Of a DNA stretch of 64,000 nt, positions 14,751 to 27,620 are shown piece after piece. Source of the stretch: Hydractinia symbiolongicarpus (taxonomy: Eukaryota > Cnidaria > Hydrozoa > Anthoathecata > Hydractiniidae); contig NC_079882.1 of the NCBI RefSeq assembly GCF_029227915.1, positions 15,884,501-15,948,500 on the forward strand. The letters are read 5' to 3'. Made by a program: the position numbers and the translations under genes. Under the pieces are notes generated by a model. The model made no database searches and was not told the DNA's origin. It saw only the letters and a program-made list of their open reading frames with translations. Every line of letters starts with the position of its first letter. Position 1 is the stretch's first letter.

Positions 14751-15659
14751 CGTGATTTACGTGTGAGGCTTTTATTAGACTGCAAAAGGCCATATTACAG
14801 CCTTTATAGGACTGTGCAAGTAGTTAAGAGTGTTCTAAGGCCACGGCGCTAAGGAAAACCACTTGGAACGTTGTAGTGCATTGAGACTGAAAGGTATTGT
14901 CTAATGGTAACCTGCGCAGGCAGATGGAACCACGTAACTCACGTGTGAGGACTTTATTAGACTGCAAAAGGCCATATTACAGCCTTTATAGGACTGTGCA
15001 CGTAGTTAAGAGTGTTGTAAAGCAACGGCGCTAATGAAAACGACTTGGGACGTTGTAGCACATTGAGACTGGAAGGACTAGACCAATGGTAACCTGCGCA
15101 GGCAGGTGAAACCACGTGATTTACGTATGAAGCCTTTACTAGACTGCAAAAGGCCAAATTACAGCCTTTATAGGACTGTGCACGTAGTTAAGAGTGTCTT
15201 AAGGCAACGGCGCTAATGAAAACAACTTGAGACGTTGTAGCACATTGAGACTGGAAGGACTAGGTCAATGGTGACCTGCGCAGACCGGTGAAACCACGTG
15301 ATTAACGTGTGAGGCCTTTATTAGACTGCAAAGGGCCATATTACAGCCTTTATAGGACTGTGCACGTAGTTAAGAGTGTTCTAAGGCAACTTCGCCAATG
15401 AAAACGACCTGGGACGATGTAGCGCATTGAGACTGTAAGGACTAGGCCAATGGTAACCTACGCAGACCGGTGAAACCACGTGATTTACGTGTGAGGCATT
15501 TATTAGACTGCAAAAGGCCATATTACAGCCTTTATAGGACTGTGCAGGTAGTTAAGAGTGTTCTAAGGCCACGGCGCTAAGGAAAACCACTTGGAACGTT
15601 GTAGTGCTTTGAGACTGGAAGGAATAGTCCAATGGTAACCTGCGCAGGCAGATGGAACC
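14750..15659 (-). repeat. 5-mer HOR, copy 1 (910 bp)
   Basis: Matches 15,660 onward at an offset of exactly 910 bp (5 x 182). Shared private markers include GGGACGATGTAG and AAAGGTATTGTC. Limits are approximate to tens of bases. Confidence 0.85.
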
Positions 15660-16435
15660 ACGTGATTTACGTGTGAGGCCTTTATTAGACTGCTAAAGGC
15701 CATATTACAGCCTTTATAGGACTGTGCAAGTAGTTAAGAGTGTTCTAAGGCCACGGCGCTAAGGAAAACCACTTGGAACGTTGTAGTGCATTGAGACTGA
15801 AAGGTATTGTCTAATGGTAACCTGCGCAGGCAGATGGAACCACGTGACTTACGTGTGAGGACTTTATTAGACTGCAAAAGGCCATATTACAGCCTTTATA
15901 GGACTGTGCACGTAGTTAAGAGTGTTGTAAAGCAACGGCGCTAATGAAAACGACTTGGGACGTTGTAGCACATTGAGACTGGAAGGACTAGACCAATGGT
16001 AACCTGCGCAGGCAGGTGAAACCACGTGATTTACGTATGAAGCCTTTACTAGACTGCAAAAGGCCAAATTACAGCCTTTATAGGACTGTGCACGTAGTTA
16101 AGAGTGTCTTAAGGCAACGGCGCTAATGAAAACGACTTGAGACGTTGTAGCACATTGAGACTGGAAGAACTAGGTCAATGGTGACCTGCGCAGACCGGTG
16201 AAACCACGTGATTAACGTGTGAGGCCTTTATTAGACTGCAAAGGGCCATATTACAGCCTTTATAGGACTGTGCACGTAGTTAAGAGTGTTCTAAGGCAAC
16301 TTCGCCAATGAAAATGACCTGGGACGATGTAGCGCATTGAGACTGTAAGGACTAGGCCAATGGTAACCTACGCAGACAGGTGAAACCACGTGATTTACGT
16401 GTGAGGCCTTTATTAGACTGCAAAAGGCCAAATTA
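15660..16435 (-). repeat. 5-mer HOR, copy 2, incomplete at its end
   Basis: Matches copy 1 until about 16,430, where GGCCAAATTAC replaces GGCCATATTAC and other subtypes follow. It carries AATGACCTGG where copy 1 has AACGACCTGG, a C-to-T change at a CpG. Confidence 0.85.
15867..16242 (-). repeat. Left half of a 376-bp inverted match between the arms
   Basis: Reverse complement of 34,445-34,820 with one difference noticed (A at 16,168 against the complement of C at 34,519). It covers two adjacent monomer subtypes in the same order. Related copy 1 sequence starting at 14,957 matches nearly as well. Confidence 0.9.
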
Positions 16436-17200
16436 CAGCCTTTATAGGACTGTGCACGTAGTTAAGAGTGTCTTAAGGCAACGGCGCTAATGAAAACGAC
16501 TTGAGACGTTGTAGCACATTGAGACTGGAAGGATTAGGCCAATGGTAACCTGCGCAGGCAAATGGAACCACGTGATTCACGTGTGAAGCCTTTATTAGAC
16601 TGCAAAAGGCCATATTACAGCCTTTTTAGGACTCTGCACGTAGTTAAGAGTGTTGTAAAGCAACGGCGCCAATGAAAACGACTTGGGACGTTGTAGTGCA
16701 TTGAGACTGTAAGGACTAGGCCAATGGTAACCTACGCAGACAGGTGAAACCACGTGATTTACGTATGAAGCCTTTACTAGTCTGCAAAAGGCCAAATTAC
16801 AGCCTTTATAGGACTGTGCACGTAGTTAAGAGTGTCTTAAGGCAACGGCGCTAATGAAAACGACTTGAGACGTTGTAGCACATTGAGACTGGAAGGATTA
16901 GGCCAATGGTAACCTGCGCAGGCAAATGGAACCACGTGATTTACGAATGAAGCCATTATTAGACTGCAAAAGGCCATATTACAGCCTTTATAGGACTGTG
17001 CACGTATTTAAGAGTGTTCTAAGGCAACGGCGCTAATGAAAACGACTTGGGACGTTGTAGCGCATTGAGACTGTAAGGACTAGGCCAATGGTAACCTGCG
17101 CAGACAGGTGAAACCACGTGATTTACGTATGAAGCCTTTACTAGACTGCAAAAGGCCAAATTACAGCCTTTATAGGACTGTGCACGTAGTTAAGAGTGTT
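16436..17200 (-). repeat. Satellite monomers without an obvious tandem HOR
   Basis: Four ordinary units, including one with TTTTTAGGACTCTGCACG near 16,622, a pair of changes I did not see elsewhere. No other sequence is present. Confidence 0.7.
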
Positions 17201-18886
17201 GTAAGGCAACGGCGCTAATGAAAACGACTTGGGACGTTGTAGCGCATTGAGACTGTAAGGACTAGGCCAATGGTAACCTACGCAGACCGGTGAAACCACG
17301 TGATTTACGTGTGAGGCCTTTATTAGACTGCAAAAGGCCATATTACAGCCTTTATAGGACTGTGCAGGTAGTTAGGAGTGTTCTAAGGCCACGGCGCTAA
17401 GGAAAACCACTTGGAACGTTGTAGTGCACTGAGACTGGAAGGAATAGTCCAATGGTAACCTGCGCAGGCAGATGGAACCACGTGATTTACGTGTGGGGAC
17501 GTTATTAGACTGCAAAAGGCCATATTACAGCCTTTATAGGACTGTGTACGTAGTTAAGAGTGTTGTGAAGCAACGGCGCCAATGAAAACGACTTGGGACG
17601 TTGTAGTGCATTGAGACTGTAAGGACTAGGCCAATGGTAACCTGCGCAGACAGGTGAAACCACGTGATTTACGTATGAAGCCTTTACTAGACTGCAAAAG
17701 GCCAAATTACAGCCTTTATAGGACCGTGCACGTAGTTAAGAGTGTTGTAAAGCAACGGCGCCAATGAAAACGACTTGGGACGTTGTAGTGCATTGAGACT
17801 GGAAGGACTAGGCCAATGGTAACCTGCGCAGACAGGTGAAACCACGTGATTTACGTGTGAGGCCTTTATTAGACTGCAAAAGGCCATATTACAGCCTTTA
17901 TAGGACTGTGCACGTTAAGAGTGTTCTAAGGCAACTTCGCCAATGAAAACGACTTGGGACGTTGTAGCGCATTGAAACTGTAAGGACTAGGCCAATGGAA
18001 ACCTGCACAGGCAAATAGAACCACGTGATTTACGTGTGAGGCCTTTATTAGACTGCAAAAGGCCATATTACAGCCTTTATAGGACTGTGCACGTTAAGAG
18101 TGTTCTAAGGCAACTTCGCCAATGAAAACGACTTGGGACGTTGTAGCGCATTGAAACTGTAAGGACTAGGCCAATGGAAACCTGCACAGGCAAATGGAAC
18201 CACGTGATTTACGTGTGAGGCCTTTATTAGACTGCAAAAGGCCATATTACAGCCTTTATAGGACTGTGCAAGTAGTTAAGAGTGTTGTAAGACAACGGCG
18301 CTAATGAAAACGACTTGGGACGTTGTAGCGCATTGAGACTGTAAGGACTAGGCCAATGGTAACCTGCGCAGACAGGTGAAACCACGTGATTTACGTGTGA
18401 GGCCTTTATTAGACTGCAAAAGGCCATGTTACAGCCTTTATAGGACTGTGCACGTTAAGAGTGTTCTAAGGCAACTTCGCCAATGAAAACGACTTGGGAC
18501 GTTGTAGCGCATTGAAACTGTAAGGACTAGGCCAATGGAAACCTGCACAGGCAAATGGAACCACGTGATTTACGTGTGAGGCCTTTATTAGACTGCAAAA
18601 GGCCATATTACAGCCTTTATAGGACTGTGCACGTAGTTAAGAGTGTTGTTAGGCAACAGCGCTAATGAAAACGACTTGGGACGTTGTAGCGCATTGAGAC
18701 TGGAACGACTAGTCCAATGGTAACCTGCACAGGCAGATGGAACCACATGATTTACGTGTGAGGCCTTTATTAGACTGCAAAAGGCCATATTACAGCCTTT
18801 ATAGGACTGTGCAAGTAGTTAAGAGTGTTCTAAGGCCACGGCGCTAAGGAAAACCATTTGGAACGTTGTAGTGCATTGAGACTGGA

Positions 18887-21800
18887 AGGACTAGGCCAAT
18901 GGTAACCTGCGCAGACAGGTGAAACCACGTGATTTACGTGTGAGGCCTTTATTAGACTGCAAAAGGCCATATTACAGCCTTTATAGGACTGTGCACGTTA
19001 AGAGTGTTCTAAGGCAACTTCGCCAATGAAAACGACTTGGGACGTTGTAGCGCATTGAAACTGTAAGGACTAGGCCAATGGAAACCTGCACAGGCAAATG
19101 GAACCACGTGATTTACGTGTGAGGCCTTTATTAGACTGCAAAAGGCCATATTACAGCCTTTATAGGAATGTGCAAGTAGTTAAGAGTGTTCTAAGGCCAC
19201 GGCGCTAAGGAAAACCACTTGGAACGTTGTAGTGCTTTGAGACTGGAAGGAATAGTCCAATGGTAACCTGCGCAGGCAGATGGAACCACGTGATTTACGT
19301 GTGAGGACTTTATTAGACTGCAAAAGGCCATATTACAGCCTTTATAGGACTGTGCACGTTAAGAGTGTTCTAAGGCAACTTCGCCAATGAAAACGACTTG
19401 GGACGTTGTAGCGCATTGAAACTGTAAGGACTAGGCTAATGGAAACCTGCACAGGCGAATGGAACCACGTGATTTACGTGTGAGGCCTTTATTAGACTGC
19501 AAAAGGCCATATTACAGCCTTTATAGGACTGTGCACGTAGTTGAGAGTGTTGTAAAGCAACGGCGCCAATGAAAACGACTTGGGATGTTGTAGCGCATTG
19601 AGACTGTAAGGACTACGCCAATGGTAACCTGCGCAGACAGGTGAAACCACGTGATTTACGTGTGAGGCCTTTATTAGACTGCAAAAGGCCATATTACAGC
19701 CTTTATAGGACTGTGCACGTAGTTAAGAGTGTTGTAAAGCAACGGCGCCAATGAAAACGACTTGGGACGTTGTAGCGCATTGAGACTGGAAGGACTAGGT
19801 CAATGGTGACCTGTGCAGACCTGTGAAACCACGTGATTAACGTGTGAGGCCTTTATTAGACTGCAAAAGGCCATATTACAGCCCTTATAGGACTGTGCAC
19901 GTATTTAAGAGTTCTGTAAAGCAACAGCGCTAATGAAAACGACTTGGGAGGTTGTAGCGCATTGAGACTGGAACGACTAGTCCAATGGTAACCTGCACAG
20001 GCAGATGGAACCACGTGATTTACGTATGAAGCCATTATTAGACTGCAAAAGGCCATATTACAGCCTTTATAGGACTGTGCACGTAGTTAAGACTGTTCTA
20101 AGGCCACGGAGCTAAGGAAAACCACTTGGAACGTTGTAGTGCATTGAGACTGAAAGGAATAGTCTAATGGTAACCTGCGCAGGCAGGTGAAACCACGTGA
20201 TTTACGAATGAAGCCATTATTAGACTGCAAAAGGCCATATTACAGCCTTTATAGGACTGTGCACGTAGTTAAGAGTGTTCTAAGGCAACGGCGCTAATGA
20301 AAACGACTTGGGACGTTGTAGCGCATTGAGACTGTAAGGACTAGGCCAATGGTAACCTGCGCAGACAGGTGAAACCACGTGATTTACGTATGAAGCCTTT
20401 ACTAGACTGCAAAAGGCCAAATTACAGCCTTTATAGGACTGTGCACGTAGTTAAGAGTGTTGTAAGGCAACGGCGCTAATGAAAACGACTTGGGACGTTG
20501 TAGCGCATTGAGACTGGAAGGACTAGGTCAATGGTCACCTGCGCAGACCGGTGAAACCACGTGATTAACGTGTGAGGCCTATATTAGACTGCAAAGGGCC
20601 ATATTACAGCATATATAGGACTGTGCACGTAGTTAAGAGTGTTCTAAGGCAACTTCGCCAATGAAAACGACTTGGGACGTTGTAGCGCATTGAGACTGTA
20701 AGGACTAGGCCAATGGTAACCTACGCAGACAGGTGAAACCACGTGATTTACGTGTGAGGCCTTTATTAGACTGCAAAAGGCCATATTACAGCCTTTATAG
20801 GACTGTGCAGGTAGTTAAGAGTGTTCTAAGGCCACGGCGCTAAGGAAAACCACTTGGAACGTTGTAGTGCACTGAGACTGTAAGGAATAGTCCAATGGTA
20901 ACCTGCGCAGGCAGATGGAACCACGTGATTTACGTGTGGGGACGTTATTAGACTGCAAAAGGCCATATTACAGCCTTTATAGGACTGTGTACGTAGTTAA
21001 GAGTGTTGTGAAGCAACGGCGCCAATGAAAACGACTTGGGACGTTGTAGTGCATTGAGACTGGAAGGACTAGGCCAATGGTAACCTGCGCAGACAGGTGA
21101 AACCACGTGATTTACGTGTGAGGCCTTTATTAGACTGCAAAAGGCCATATTACAGCCTTTATAGGACTGTGCACGTTAAGAGTGTTCTAAGGCAACTTCG
21201 CCAATGAAAACGACTTGGGACGTTGTAGCGCATTGAAACTGTAAGGACTAGGCCAATGGAAACCTGCACAGGCAAATAGAACCACGTGATTTACGTGTGA
21301 GGCCTTTATTAGACTGCAAAAGGCCATATTACAGCCTTTATAGGACTGTGCACGTTAAGAGTGTTCTAAGGCAACTTCGCCAATGAAAACGACTTGGGAC
21401 GTTGTAGCGCATTGAAACTGTAAGGACTAGGCCAATGGAAACCTGCACAGGCAAATGGAACCACGTGATTTACGTGTGAGGCCTTTATTAGACTGCAAAA
21501 GGCCATATTACAGCCTTTATAGGACTGTGCACGTTAAGAGTGTTCTAAGGCAACTTCGCCAATGAAAACGACTTGGGACGTTGTAGCGCATTGAAACTGT
21601 AAGGACTAGGCCAATGGAAACCTGCACAGGCAAATAGAACCACGTGATTTACGTGTGAGGCCTTTATTAGACTGCAAAAGGCCAAATTACAGCCTTTATA
21701 GGACTGTGCACGTAGTTAAGAGTGTTGTTAGGCAACAGCGCTAATGAAAACGACTTGGGACGTTGTAGCGCATTGAGACTGGAACGACTAGTCCAATGGT

Positions 21801-22147
21801 AACCTGCACAGGCAGATGGAACCACATGATTTACGTGTGAGGCCTTTATTAGACTGCAAAAGGCCATATTACAGCCTTTATAGGACTGTGCAAGTAGTTA
21901 AGAGTGTTCTAAGGCCACGGCGCTAAGGAAAACCATTTGGAACGTTGTAGTGCATTGAGACTGGAAGGACTAGGGCAATGGTAACCTACGCAGACAGGTG
22001 AAACCATGTGATTTACGTGTGAGGTCTTCATTAGACTGCAAAAGGCCATATTACAGCCTTTATAGGACTGTGCACGTAGTTAAGAGTGTTCTAAGGCCAT
22101 GGAGCTAAGGAAAACCACTTGGGACGTTGTAGCGCATTGAGACTGTA
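18887..22147 (-). repeat. 18-mer HOR, copy 1 (3,261 bp)
   Basis: Offset of 3,261 bp to the next copy, fixed by private markers such as GGAATGTGCAAG (about 19,166 and 22,427). The upstream limit is where GAACGTTGTAGTG here faces GGGACGTTGTAGC in the other copy. The last part, from about 21.69 kb, is not carried into copy 2 at the same offset. Confidence 0.88.
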
Positions 22148-24945
22148 AGGACTAGGCCAATGGTAACCTGCGCAGACAGGTGAAACCACGTGATTTACGT
22201 GTGAGGCCTTTATTAGACTGCAAAAGGCCATATTACAGCCTTTATAGGACTGTGCACGTTAAGAGTGTTCTAAGGCAACTTCGCCAATGAAAACGACTTG
22301 GGACGTTGTAGCGCATTGAAACTGTAAGGACTAGGCCAATGGAAACCTGCACAGGCAAATGGAACCACGTGATTTACGTGTGAGGCCTTTATTAGACTAT
22401 AAAAGGCCATATTACAGCCTTTATAGGAATGTGCAAGTAGTTAAGAGTGTTCTAAGGCCACGGCGCTAAGGAAAACCACTTGGAACGTTGTAGTGCTTTG
22501 AGACTGGAAGGAATAGTCCAATGGTAACCTGCGCAGGCAGATGGAACCACGTGATTTACGTGTGAGGACTTTATTAGACTGCAAAAGGCCATATTACAGC
22601 CTTTATAGGACTGTGCACGTTAAGAGTGTTCTAAGGCAACTTCGCCAATGAAAACGACTTGGGATGTTGTAGCGCATTGAAACTGTAAGGACTAGGCTAA
22701 TGGAAACCTGCACAGGCGAATGGAACCACGTGATTTACGTGTGAGGCCTTTATTAGACTGCAAAAGGCCATATTACAGCCTTTATAGGACTGTGCACGTA
22801 GTTGAGAGTGTTGTAAAGCAACGGCGCCAATGAAAACGACTTGGGATGTTGTAGCGCATTGAGACTGTAAGGACTACGCCAATGGTAACCTGCGCAGACA
22901 GGTGAAACCACGTGATTTACGTGTGAGGCCTTTATTAGACTGCAAAAGGCCATATTACAGCCTTTATAGGACTGTGCACGTAGTTAAGAGTGTTGTAAAG
23001 CAACGGCGCCAATGAAAACGACTTGGGACGTTGTAGCGCATTGAGACTGGAAGGACTAGGTCAATGGTGACCTGTGCAGACCTGTGAAACCACGTGATTA
23101 ACGTGTGAGGCCTTTATTAGACTGCAAAAGGCCATATTACAGCCCTTATAGGACTGTGCACGTATTTAAGAGTTCTGTAAAGCAACAGCGCTAATGAAAA
23201 CGACTTGGGAGGTTGTAGCGCATTGAGACTGGAACGACTAGTCCAATGGTAACCTGCACAGGCAGATGGAACCACGTGATTTACGTATGAAGCCATTATT
23301 AGACTGCAAAAGGCCATATTACAGCCTTTATAGGACTGTGCACGTAGTTAAGACTGTTCTAAGGCCACGGAGCTAAGGAAAACCACTTGGAACGTTGTAG
23401 TGCATTGAGACTGAAAGGAATAGTCTAATGGTAACCTGCGCAGGCAGGTGAAACCACGTGATTTACGAATGAAGCCATTATTAGACTGCAAAAGGCCATA
23501 TTACAGCCTTTATAGGACTGTGCACGTAGTTAAGAGTGTTCTAAGGCAACGGCGCTAATGAAAACGACTTGGGACGTTGTAGCGCATTGAGACTGTAAGG
23601 ACTAGGCCAATGGTAACCTGCGCAGACAGGTGAAACCACGTGATTTACGTATGAAGCCTTTACTAGACTGCAAAAGGCCAAATTACAGCCTTTATAGGAC
23701 TGTGCACGTAGTTAAGAGTGTTGTAAGGCAACGGCGCTAATGAAAACGACTTGGGACGTTGTAGCGCATTGAGACTGGAAGGACTAGGTCAATGGTGACC
23801 TGCGCAGACCGGTGAAACCACGTGATTAACGTGTGAGGCCTTTATTAGACTGCAAAGGGCCATATTACAGCATATATAGGACTGTGCACGTAGTTAAGAG
23901 TGTTCTAAGGCAACTTCGCCAATGAAAACGACTTGGGACGTTGTAGCGCATTGAGACTGTAAGGACTAGGCCAATGGTAACCTACGCAGACAGGTGAAAC
24001 CACGTGATTTACGTGTGAGGCCTTTATTAGACTGCAAAAGGCCATATTACAGCCTTTATAGGACTGTGCAGGTAGTTAAGAGTGTTCTAAGGCCACGGCG
24101 CTAAGGAAAACCACTTGGAACGTTGTAGTGCACTGAGACTGTAAGGAATAGTCCAATGGTAACCTGCGCAGGCAGATGGAACCACGTGATTTACGTGTGG
24201 GGACGTTATTAGACTGCAAAAGGCCATATTACAGCCTTTATAGGACTGTGTACGTAGTTAAGAGTGTTGTGAAGCAACGGCGCCAATGAAAACGACTTGG
24301 GACGTTGTAGTGCATTGAGACTGGAAGGACTAGGCCAATGGTAACCTGCGCAGACAGGTGAAACCACGTGATTTACGTGTGAGGCCTTTATTAGACTGCA
24401 AAAGGCCATATTACAGCCTTTATAGGACTGTGCACGTTAAGAGTGTTCTAAGGCAACTTCGCCAATGAAAACGACTTGGGACGTTGTAGCGCATTGAAAC
24501 TGTAAGGACTAGGCCAATGGAAACCTGCACAGGCAAATAGAACCACGTGATTTACGTGTGAGGCCTTTATTAGACTGCAAAAGGCCATATTACAGCCTTT
24601 ATAGGACTGTGCACGTTAAGAGTGTTCTAAGGCAACTTCGCCAATGAAAACGACTTGGGACGTTGTAGCGCATTGAAACTGTAAGGACTAGGCCAATGGA
24701 AACCTGCACAGGCAAATGGAACCACGTGATTTATGTGTGAGGCCTTTATTAGACTGCAAAAGGCCATATTACAGCCTTTATAGGACTGTGCACGTTAAGA
24801 GTGTTCTAAGGCAACTTCGCCAATGAAAACGACTTGGGACGTTGTAGCGCATTGAAACTGTAAGGACTAGGCCAATGGAAACCTGCACAGGCAAATGGAA
24901 CCACGTGATTTACGTGTGAGGCCTTTATTAGACTGCAAAAGGCCA
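22148..24945 (-). repeat. 18-mer HOR, copy 2, cut short
   Basis: Follows copy 1 to about 24,945, then jumps to sequence matching 22,770 onward (offset 2,175 bp, 12 units). It differs from copy 1 at a few bases, such as GACTATAAAAGG near 22,396 for GACTGCAAAAGG. Confidence 0.85.
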
Positions 24946-25978
24946 TATTACAGCCTTTATAGGACTGTGCACGTAGTTGAGAGTGTTGTAAAGCAACGGC
25001 GCCAATGAAAACGACTTGGGATGTTGTAGCGCATTGAGACTGTAAGGACTACGCCAATGGTAACCTGCGCAGACAGGTGAAACCACGTGATTTACGTGTG
25101 AGGCCTTTATTAGACTGCAAAAGGCCATATTACAGCCTTTATAGGACTGTGCACGTAGTTAAGAGTGTTGTAAAGCAACGGCGCCAATGAAAACGACTTG
25201 GGACGTTGTAGCGCATTGAGACTGGAAGGACTAGGTCAATGGTGACCTGTGCAGACCTGTGAAACCACGTGATTAACGTGTGAGGCCTTTATTAGACTGC
25301 AAAGGGCCATATTACAGCATATATAGGACTGTGCACGTAGTTAAGAGTGTTCTAAGGCAACTTCGCCAATGAAAACGACTTGGGACGTTGTAGCGCATTG
25401 AGACTGTAAGGACTAGGCCAATGGTAACCTACGCAGACAGGTGAAACCACGTGATTTACGTGTGAGGCCTTTATTAGACTGCAAAAGGCCATATTACAGC
25501 CTTTATAGGACTGTGCAGGTAGTTAAGAGTGTTCTAAGGCCACGGCGCTAAGGAAAACCACTTGGAACGTTGTAGTGCACTGAGACTGTAAGGAATAGTC
25601 CAATGGTAACCTGCGCAGGCAGATGGAACCACGTGATTTACGTGTGGGGACGTTATTAGACTGCAAAAGGCCATATTACAGCCTTTATAGGACTGTGTAC
25701 GTAGTTAAGAGTGTTGTGAAGCAACGGCGCCAATGAAAACGACTTGGGACGTTGTAGTGCATTGAGACTGGAAGGACTAGGCCAATGGTAACCTGCGCAG
25801 ACAGGTGAAACCACGTGATTTACGTGTGAGGCCTTTATTAGACTGCAAAAGGCCATATTACAGCCTTTATAGGACTGTGCACGTTAAGAGTGTTCTAAGG
25901 CAACTTCGCCAATGAAAACGACTTGGGACGTTGTAGCGCATTGAAACTGTAAGGACTAGGCCAATGGAAACCTGCACA
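24945..25978 (-). repeat. Rearranged HOR remnant abutting the inversion
   Basis: About 24.95-25.27 kb matches 22.77-23.10 kb (offset 2,175 bp); from about 25.27 kb it matches 23.82-24.53 kb (offset 1,447 bp) up to the junction. It is therefore a third copy of the HOR with an internal deletion, cut by the inversion. Confidence 0.8.
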
Positions 25979-25987
25979 CAGTCCCAT
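25971..25987. other. Orientation-switch (head-to-head inversion) junction
   Basis: The left arm reads CCTGCACA through 25,978, where other left monomers continue GGCAAATAG. The right arm can be followed back from GTCCCATAAAGG at 25,981 to CACA at 25,977, where its paralogues read GTGCACA. The two sides overlap by only CA (25,977-25,978), and no filler sequence is present. Both parental sites contain TGCACA, so the break fell in or next to the same hexamer on both sides. The right flank matches 28,669 onward at an offset of 2,692 bp; the left flank matches about 23,820-24,530 at an offset of 1,447 bp. It is either a real end-joining inversion breakpoint or an assembly join. Confidence 0.93.
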
Positions 25988-26499
25988 AAAGGCTGTAATA
26001 TGGCCTTTTGCAGTCTAATAAAGGCTTCACACGTAAATCACGTGGTTTCACATGCCTGCGCAGGTTACCATTGGCCTAATCCTTCCAGTCTCAATGTGCT
26101 ACAACGTCTCAAGTCGCTTTCATTAGCGCCGTTGCCTTAAGACACTCTTAACTACGTGCACAGTCCTATAAAGGCTGTAATATGGCCTTTTGCAGTCTAA
26201 TAAAGTCCTCACACGTAAATCACATGGTTCCATCTGCCTGCGCAGGTTACCATTGGTCTAGTCCTTTCAGTCTCAATGAGCTACAACGTCCCAAGTCGTT
26301 TTCATTAGCGCCGTTGCTTTACAACACTCTTAACTACGTGCACAGTCCTATAAAGGCTGCAATATCGCCTTTTGCAGTCTAATAAAGGCCTCACACGTAA
26401 ATCACGTGGTTTCACCTGTCTGCGCTGGTCACCATTGACCTAGTCCTTCCAGTCTCAATGTGCTACAACGTCTCAAGTCGTTTTCATTAGCGCCGTTGC
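25977..26499 (+). repeat. First right-arm block, duplicated at 28.67-29.19 kb
   Basis: Offset of 2,692 bp from the first right-arm base; the copies part where CCTTAAGACAC here meets CTTTACAACAC there. It contains a signature unit with AATCACATGG (C-to-T at the usual CACGTG) that also appears at about 28.9, 30.9 and 62.7 kb. Confidence 0.8.
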
Positions 26500-26819
26500 C
26501 TTAAGACACTCTTAAATACGTGCACAGTCCTATAAAGGCTGTAATATGGCCTTTTGCAGTCTAAGAAAGGCCTCACACGTAAATCACGTGGTTTCACCGG
26601 TCTGCGCAGGTTACCATTGACGTAGTCCTTCCAGTCTCAATGCGCTACAACGTCCCAAGTAGTTTTCATTAGCGAAGTTGCCTTACAACACTCTTAACTT
26701 CGTCCACAGTCCTATAAAGGCTGTATTATGGCCTTTTGCAGTCTAATAAAGGCCTCACACGTAAATCACGTGGTTCCATTTGCCTGTGGAGGTTTCCATT
26801 GGCCTAGTCCTTCCAGTCT

Positions 26820-27620
26820 TAATGTGCTACAATGTCTCAAGTCGTTTTCATTAGCGCCGTTGCCTTAAGACACTCTTAACTACGTGCACAGTCCTATAAA
26901 GGCTGTAATTTGGCCTTTTGCAGTCTAGTAAAGGCTTCATACGTAAATCACGTGGTTTCACCTGCCTGCGCAGGTTACAATTGGTCTAGTCCTTTCAGTC
27001 TCAATGTGCTACAACGTCCCAAGTCGTTTTCATTAGCGCCGTTGCTTTACAACACTCTTAACTACGTGCACAGCCCTATAAAGGCTATAATATGGCCTTT
27101 TGCAGTCTAATAATGTCGTCACACGTAAATCACGTGGTTCCATCTGCCTGCGCAGGTTACCATTGGACTATTCCTTCCAGTCTCAATGCACTACAACGTT
27201 CCCAGTGGTTTTCCTTAGCGCCGTGGCCTTAGAACACTCATAACTACCTGCACAGTCCTATAAAGGCTGTAATATGGCCTTTTGCAGTCTAATAAAGGCC
27301 TCACACGTAAATCACGTTGTTTCACCTGTCTTCATAGGTTACCATTGGCCTAGTGCTTACAGTCTCAATGCGCTACAACGTCCCAAGTCGTTTTCATTGG
27401 CGAAGTTGCCTTAGAACACTCTTAACTACGTGCACAGTCCCATAAAGGCTGTAATATGGCCTTTTGCAGTCTAATAAAGGCCTCACCCGTAAATCACGTG
27501 GTTTCACCTGTCTGCGCAGGTTACCATTGGCCTAGTCCTTACAGTCTCAATGCGCCACAACGTCCCAAGTCGTTTTCATTGGCGCCGTTGCTTTACAACA
27601 CTCTTAACTACGTGCACAGT
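26820..27620 (+). repeat. Block duplicated at about 31.48-32.28 kb
   Basis: Offset of 4,655 bp. Upstream of it the offset is about 4,838 bp, so one unit (the GTAGTTTTCATTAGCGAAG subtype near 26,660) is missing from the second copy. Parts also recur at 34.1-35.4, 38.5 and 51.4-52.2 kb. Confidence 0.75.

Larger units (their letters stand above)
1..25978 (-). repeat. Left satellite array arm, about 182-bp monomers, all in minus orientation
   Basis: About 143 head-to-tail monomers with no intervening unique sequence. The unit is seen directly: landmarks such as CACGTGATTTACGTG and GGCCATATTACAGCC recur every 178 to 182 bp from the first base to 25,978. Most units are 182 bp; about thirty are 178 bp because CACGTAGTTAAG is shortened to CACGTTAAG (for example 131-139) or CACGGTAAG (about 489, 1,215, 2,303 and 3,029). 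Single odd deletions occur, such as loss of GGCC near 13,500 and of one base near 6,560. The array has no left boundary in the window. Family identity is not recognised; the centromeric or pericentromeric role is inferred from unit length and organisation, not shown. Confidence 0.98.

Noticed and set aside
25978-25978. Reading the junction as the centre of a long perfect palindrome.
   Set aside because: Sequence on the two sides does not mirror: the left flank belongs to the 18-mer HOR with 178-bp units, the right flank to the 28.67-kb block with 182-bp units.
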